Assembly: GCA_039029935.1 (NCBI GenBank)
Contig: JBCCFC010000693.1
Span: 1 to 7,323 of the forward strand
Length of the DNA stretch: 7,323 nt
Source of the DNA: G039029935 sp039029935
GTDB lineage: Bacteria > Chloroflexota > Anaerolineae > Caldilineales > Caldilineaceae
Direction: 5' to 3'
Shown here: piece after piece, positions 5,464 to 7,323 of the stretch
Numbering within the stretch: position 1 is the first letter of the stretch
Layout of the letters: each line of letters opens with the position of its first letter
Made by a program: the position numbers and the translations under genes
Notes under the pieces: model-generated
What the model was told of the DNA's origin: nothing
Database searches by the model: none
Seen by the model: the letters and a program-made list of their open reading frames with translations, nothing else

Positions 5464-6798
5464 CTATGCTATCTGTGCCAACCATGCATCCAAACTACCG
5501 CTTGTGGCGACTGAAGCTTGAAGTGATTGCAATGTTTCTACATCGAGCGACTGCAGAGATTGCACAACATCGTCAGATAGCGGTTCCCCGAAACAAGCCT
5601 GGGTTAGTAAAGGTAGCGTGACCAGTATATTTTGACGAATACCCTCGGTTCTTCCCTCTTCCTTGCCGATGGCTATCCCCTCAGTTCTTCCCTCTTCCTT
5701 GCCGATGGCTATCCCCTCGGTTCTTCCCTCTTCCTTGCCAATGGCTATACCTCGTTCTTCACCAATGGCTATACCTTCATCCCGTGACTCCTCGATAATT
5801 TCCCCAGCAGCAACCTCCATTGAAAGTTCCTCTTCAAACAGGTCCGCTACACGGCGTCGCCAGCCCGGAAGAAATTCACAGGTGATGGTATCATCAATGC
5901 CGTATTCAGTTGGTGTGGTGGGTGCAAAGTCATGATAGACCCAAATCTTCTGACGCTTCTCATCCACATCCCACACAACCTCCACACCATTGGCAAAATA
6001 CTTTGTCCGCTTTTCACGTTCCTCTTTGCGTGTATTCGAGGGTGAACGTGCTTCAATCACCAACTCAGGACCGCCCTTAAAGACAGGTCGATCATTGGTT
6101 CCATGCGGTTGCATATTGGCTCGTTTTCGTTCCCACGAAATTAAACTGGCGTCAGGGATTAAGACATCTCCATTGCTCATCAGGTATTCCGTGTTGTCTG
6201 GATAGACAACACCAAAGCCGATATGAATGGCAAACATACTCATGGTCTTGTCTGTGTTGGCAAGGATTGTTCGTTCTAATGCATTTGTCATTGGCTTCCA
6301 CACTAACCATCCATGAAGGATTTCCATAGATTCTTCGCTGATAATTGTTTCAATGTTTTCCAGTGTATAGGGACCGCGTGGTCGGTCATAGGCTTCCAGA
6401 ATATTCTTCGGCCAATGATGATTATCCACGTTCTCTACCTGCCAGATAGGCCACCCGTTATAGAGTTCAATCGGTTCATTGGCAAGAAGGGGCGCAACAT
6501 TCTCAAGCGTGTATGGGCCTTTCGAACGGCGCGTAGCCTCAGCGTGTGTACGCGGCCAATTCGGATAGGGTCCATAGAGATAGTCTATAGTATGTGGATG
6601 AACCCCATTCGGCGATTTGGTCACTTTCTTGTATAAATCAAACTGAGTATAGCCATTGTCAACAGTTTTCTGCGGCGCATTGTTGGACGCATCGGCTGCC
6701 TTTGGGATATTTCCCGGATATAGGATTGTTCTATCCTGTGTATCGACAGGGGCCACAACAGTAGAGACGCTTGCTGACATACGTGTTTCTGTTGTCAT
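5464..6798 (-). CDS. Uma2-family PD-(D/E)XK protein with duplicated N-terminal module and repeat-bearing C-terminal tail
   Basis: A 444-residue protein built around a Uma2 (DUF820-like) nuclease-fold domain, about residues 170-320. Its landmarks are IPDASLISWER (214-224), GGPELVIEARSPSNT (242-256) and KRTKYFANGVEVVWDVD (263-279). The core acidic residues (D216, E249) and a following lysine (K263 or K266) are present, so the site could be intact. Ahead of it a 41-residue segment occurs twice (80-120 and 128-168), each copy reading WP(R/K)...EA..R..GPYTLEN and ending in GW-x-(I/V)-W. After the core comes EESRDEGIAIGEER, three copies of GIAIGKEEGRTE (350-385), and a Leu/Gln/Ser-rich helical tail like those ending Rpn/DUF4351-type transposase-related proteins. 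Total length is about twice that of simple Uma2 proteins. The start at 6798 is preferred over an upstream in-frame codon because AAAGG (6810-6806) precedes it. The true role is unknown; these proteins are often abundant paralogues in Cyanobacteria and Chloroflexota. Confidence 0.85.
   Translation of the reverse strand: MTTETRMSASVSTVVAPVDTQDRTILYPGNIPKAADASNNAPQKTVDNGYTQFDLYKKVTKSPNGVHPHTIDYLYGPYPNWPRTHAEATRRSKGPYTLENVAPLLANEPIELYNGWPIWQVENVDNHHWPKNILEAYDRPRGPYTLENIETIISEESMEILHGWLVWKPMTNALERTILANTDKTMSMFAIHIGFGVVYPDNTEYLMSNGDVLIPDASLISWERKRANMQPHGTNDRPVFKGGPELVIEARSPSNTRKEEREKRTKYFANGVEVVWDVDEKRQKIWVYHDFAPTTPTEYGIDDTITCEFLPGWRRRVADLFEEELSMEVAAGEIIEESRDEGIAIGEERGIAIGKEEGRTEGIAIGKEEGRTEGIAIGKEEGRTEGIRQNILVTLPLLTQACFGEPLSDDVVQSLQSLDVETLQSLQASVATSGSLDAWLAQIA
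5642..5749. repeat. Three-copy 36-bp in-frame tandem repeat inside the Uma2 gene
   Basis: Period 36 begins at 5642, 5678 and 5714. The first two units differ by one base (CCCTCGG against CCCTCAG), and the third differs by two near its end. Each unit encodes GIAIGKEEGRTE. A degraded fourth piece encoding GIAIGEER follows at 5752-5775. The near-identity at third codon positions points to recent expansion by slippage or unequal crossover rather than selection on the protein alone. Confidence 0.9.
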
Positions 6799-6878
6799 AT
6801 GAATTACCTTTATTGTATTGGTTCCAGAACCGTCGTAAAAAATAGACACATAAATTCTTGCAAAAAACTTTACACCTG

Positions 6879-6907
6879 ATAATACCGTATTTCGTTATAT
6901 TTGTCAA
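6879..6907 (-). promoter_or_regulatory. Consensus sigma-70 promoter of the repeat-bearing Uma2 gene
   Basis: On the minus strand, a perfect TTGACA (6907-6902), a 17-base spacer and TATTAT (6884-6879, five of six). Transcription should begin near 6872, giving a leader of about 75 bases. The leader contains a small palindrome, GGTTC-CA-GAACC (6820-6831), just upstream of the ribosome site. It could be a binding site, but it is too short to judge. Confidence 0.72.
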
Positions 6908-6972
6908 AATTATCGAAGAACAAACAGAAGACGTAAAATCATATGAACGGATACGAGCAACCTGAGAATCTG

Positions 6973-6981
6973 TGTTATACT
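6973..6981 (+). promoter_or_regulatory. Extended -10 promoter of the second Uma2 gene
   Basis: TGT followed by TATACT (6976-6981) matches the TGn-TATAAT extended -10 form, with no -35 box at 17 bases. Start would be near 6988, giving a leader of about 48 bases to the ATG at 7036. It faces away from the promoter at 6879-6907 across the shared gap. Confidence 0.45.
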
Positions 6982-7035
6982 CTATGGGTATCAACACGAT
7001 TTTAAATAGCTTTTGGGATAAATCAGGAGGCAGTC

Positions 7036-7323
7036 ATGCAAACTGTTGCAGCCAATCACACTTTAAAAAATACAAACCTTATCCAAACGTATCACTTAGC
7101 ACCTGATGGGGAAACACGAAAGATGGCAACCGCACTACATGGCAACGTTGGCTCAAAATTAAATTACTATCTTTGGAATTATGTCGAAGACGATGAATTG
7201 GGCTATGTCTTTGATTCGTCGGCAACGTATGATTTTAAGGATGGGCTTCCTAAACGAGAACCGGATGTATCGTTCATTTCAAAGGAAAAAATGCAGATGC
7301 CGCCGGATGACGATATCACAGTA
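7036..7323 (+). CDS. Uma2-family protein, N-terminal part (runs off the window)
   Basis: An open frame of 96 codons without a stop reaches the window end. It starts at an ATG preceded by a strong AGGAGG (7025-7030) with 5-base spacing. The protein begins MQTVAANHTLKNT and then shows the Uma2 pattern: TALHGNVGSKLNYYLWNYV, then LGYVFDSSATYDF, then R-E-PDVSFISKEKM. The PDVSFI element lines up with IPDASLI of the neighbouring minus-strand Uma2 protein. The first catalytic Asp is therefore present, while the E...K part lies outside the window. It lacks the GPYTLEN/GW-x-W leader that the neighbour has twice. The two genes are divergent paralogues with separate promoters, and similarity outside the core is low. 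Function is unknown beyond the nuclease fold. Confidence 0.82.
   Translation, partial: MQTVAANHTLKNTNLIQTYHLAPDGETRKMATALHGNVGSKLNYYLWNYVEDDELGYVFDSSATYDFKDGLPKREPDVSFISKEKMQMPPDDDITV

Noticed and set aside
5642..5749. CRISPR array.
   Set aside because: The 36-bp units are contiguous with no unique spacers and lie in frame within a coding gene.
5663..5935. A plus-strand open frame with a repetitive MAIPSVLPSSLP protein.
   Set aside because: It is the antisense reading of the 36-bp repeats in the Uma2 gene. Its regularity comes from that gene.

Overview
This 7.3 kb window looks like accessory chromosomal DNA from a bacterium, most likely a Chloroflexota member (Anaerolineae-like). That guess is an inference from gene content: two Uma2-type nuclease genes side by side, an enolase-superfamily dehydratase, a PIN/ribbon-helix-helix toxin-antitoxin pair, and Shine-Dalgarno-led genes of roughly balanced base composition separated by AT-rich gaps. 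No rRNA or other phylogenetic marker is present, so the assignment is tentative.

Layout, left to right. (1) Positions 57-1772 (+): an AraC-family regulator followed by a duplicated NTF2/SnoaL-like protein. Two inverted repeats in the gap may be the regulator's target. (2) 1878-2823 (+): a well-formed extended -10 promoter driving a GNAT acetyltransferase fused to a His-containing domain of unknown function. A strong hairpin follows at 2999-3031. (3) 3043-3254 (-): a short, 5'-truncated gene remnant split by an apparent 1-base deletion. (4) 3309-4069 (-): a PIN-family toxin gene whose end overlaps a ribbon-helix-helix antitoxin gene by 4 bases, driven by a near-consensus promoter with palindromic and direct-repeat operator candidates. 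(5) 4185-5354 (+), divergent from the toxin: an enolase-superfamily sugar-acid dehydratase, closed by a perfect 16-bp stem palindrome. (6) 5464-6798 (-): a Uma2-type PD-(D/E)XK protein with a duplicated N-terminal module and a recently expanded 36-bp tandem repeat. (7) 7036-7323 (+), divergent: the N-terminal part of a second Uma2 protein, which runs off the window.

No single pathway links these genes. The left side reads as a regulator plus possible target, the dehydratase as a stand-alone catabolic enzyme, and the TA pair and Uma2 genes as mobile or selfish-type cargo. I do not see a clear new multi-gene defence or metabolic system. The most distinctive items are the GNAT fusion, the TA promoter architecture, the repeat-bearing Uma2 protein and the frameshifted remnant.
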